A stretch of DNA of 64,000 nt from Marinagarivorans cellulosilyticus (GTDB taxonomy: Bacteria > Pseudomonadota > Gammaproteobacteria > Pseudomonadales > Cellvibrionaceae): contig NZ_AP023086.1 of NCBI RefSeq assembly GCF_021655555.1, forward strand, positions 3,812,685 through 3,876,684, written 5' to 3'. The notes beneath the pieces are model-generated. The model saw only the letters and a program-made list of their open reading frames with translations, did no database searches and was not told where the DNA came from. The number at the start of each line of letters is the position of its first letter. Position 1 is the first letter of the stretch. Positions 63,882-64,000 of this stretch are shown here, piece after piece. The translations under genes were made by a program, and so were the position numbers.

Positions 63882-64000
63882 ATGTTCAAACTTACATCCC
63901 TTATCGGCAGTACTGCTGGCCTGCTTCTCTTAGCACTAAATAGCTATGCAACAACCGTTCAATTTCAGACCTCCCTTGGCGACTTCGAGGTTATTCTTTT
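63882..64000 (+). CDS. Periplasmic cyclophilin-type peptidyl-prolyl isomerase (5' end only)
   Basis: Only the first 39-40 residues are in the window. A signal peptide MFKLTSLIGSTAGLLLLALNSYA is followed by TVQFQTSLGDFEVILF, the opening strand of PpiA-type cyclophilins. The rest lies past base 64000. Confidence 0.7.
   Translation, partial: MFKLTSLIGSTAGLLLLALNSYATTVQFQTSLGDFEVIL

Overview
The window looks like a chromosomal segment of a marine, polysaccharide-degrading gammaproteobacterium. The best fit is Cellvibrionales, near Saccharophagus, Teredinibacter or Cellvibrio. This is inferred from the gene content: serine-linker pectate lyase with a CBM, lipoprotein GH3 and GH5 enzymes, large TonB receptors, an algZ/algR pair next to argH, a yqiA-cpdA-yqiB-nudF block and grpE-dnaK-dnaJ. 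No rRNA, tRNA, CRISPR array, transposase or prophage was seen.

Region 1 (1-5879) is pectin and uronate use. It holds a truncated PL10 pectate lyase lipoprotein and 2-keto-3-deoxygluconate kinase (minus strand), then uronate isomerase and fructuronate reductase (plus strand). The divergent gap has a GntR/FCD-type operator, an operator overlapping a -35 box, and a strong intrinsic terminator just before uxaC, which suggests attenuation or a small RNA. Region 2 (5955-12089) holds a small HTH protein with a membrane glutaredoxin, a META-like lipoprotein with a Tat-exported DUF1552-like protein, and a histidine-rich ZnuD-like TonB receptor flanked by copies of a short repeat.

Region 3 (12090-25649) is a beta-mannan locus. 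It encodes surface GH3 and GH5 lipoproteins, a second GH5, a LacI regulator, cellobiose 2-epimerase, GH130 mannosylglucose phosphorylase, a sodium symporter, an AGE-type mannose isomerase/epimerase and a ROK repressor. Extracellular mannanases release manno-oligosaccharides, the symporter probably imports them, CE epimerises the reducing-end mannose to glucose, and GH130 phosphorolyses Man-Glc to mannose-1-phosphate and glucose. A 19-bp motif (17 of 19 identical) occurs both in the divergent GH5 promoter region and upstream of the import operon, so it may be the regulon operator.

Region 4 (25965-30764) is a FecI-FecR-TonB receptor (STN domain) surface-signalling system of unknown substrate. 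Region 5 (30777-45355) is mostly core: acyl-CoA ligase, flavodoxin, a GGDEF cyclase, rluB-scpB-scpA, yqiA-cpdA-yqiB-nudF joined to thiC-thiD behind a TPP riboswitch, an ImmA/IrrE protease paired with a two-TM protein, and gltX. Region 6 (45386-64000) has a candidate small ORF with a perfect Shine-Dalgarno, a nitroreductase-moaB-moeA-MOSC run, ubiK-msbA, algR/algZ, argH, a double-FHA protein, dapB, a DUF502 protein, dnaJ-dnaK-grpE with a clear sigma-32 promoter, recN, a shikimate-kinase-like gene and the start of a cyclophilin.

Starts were moved downstream where a Shine-Dalgarno, signal peptide or family length supported it. All calls come from reading the sequence; no database search was run.
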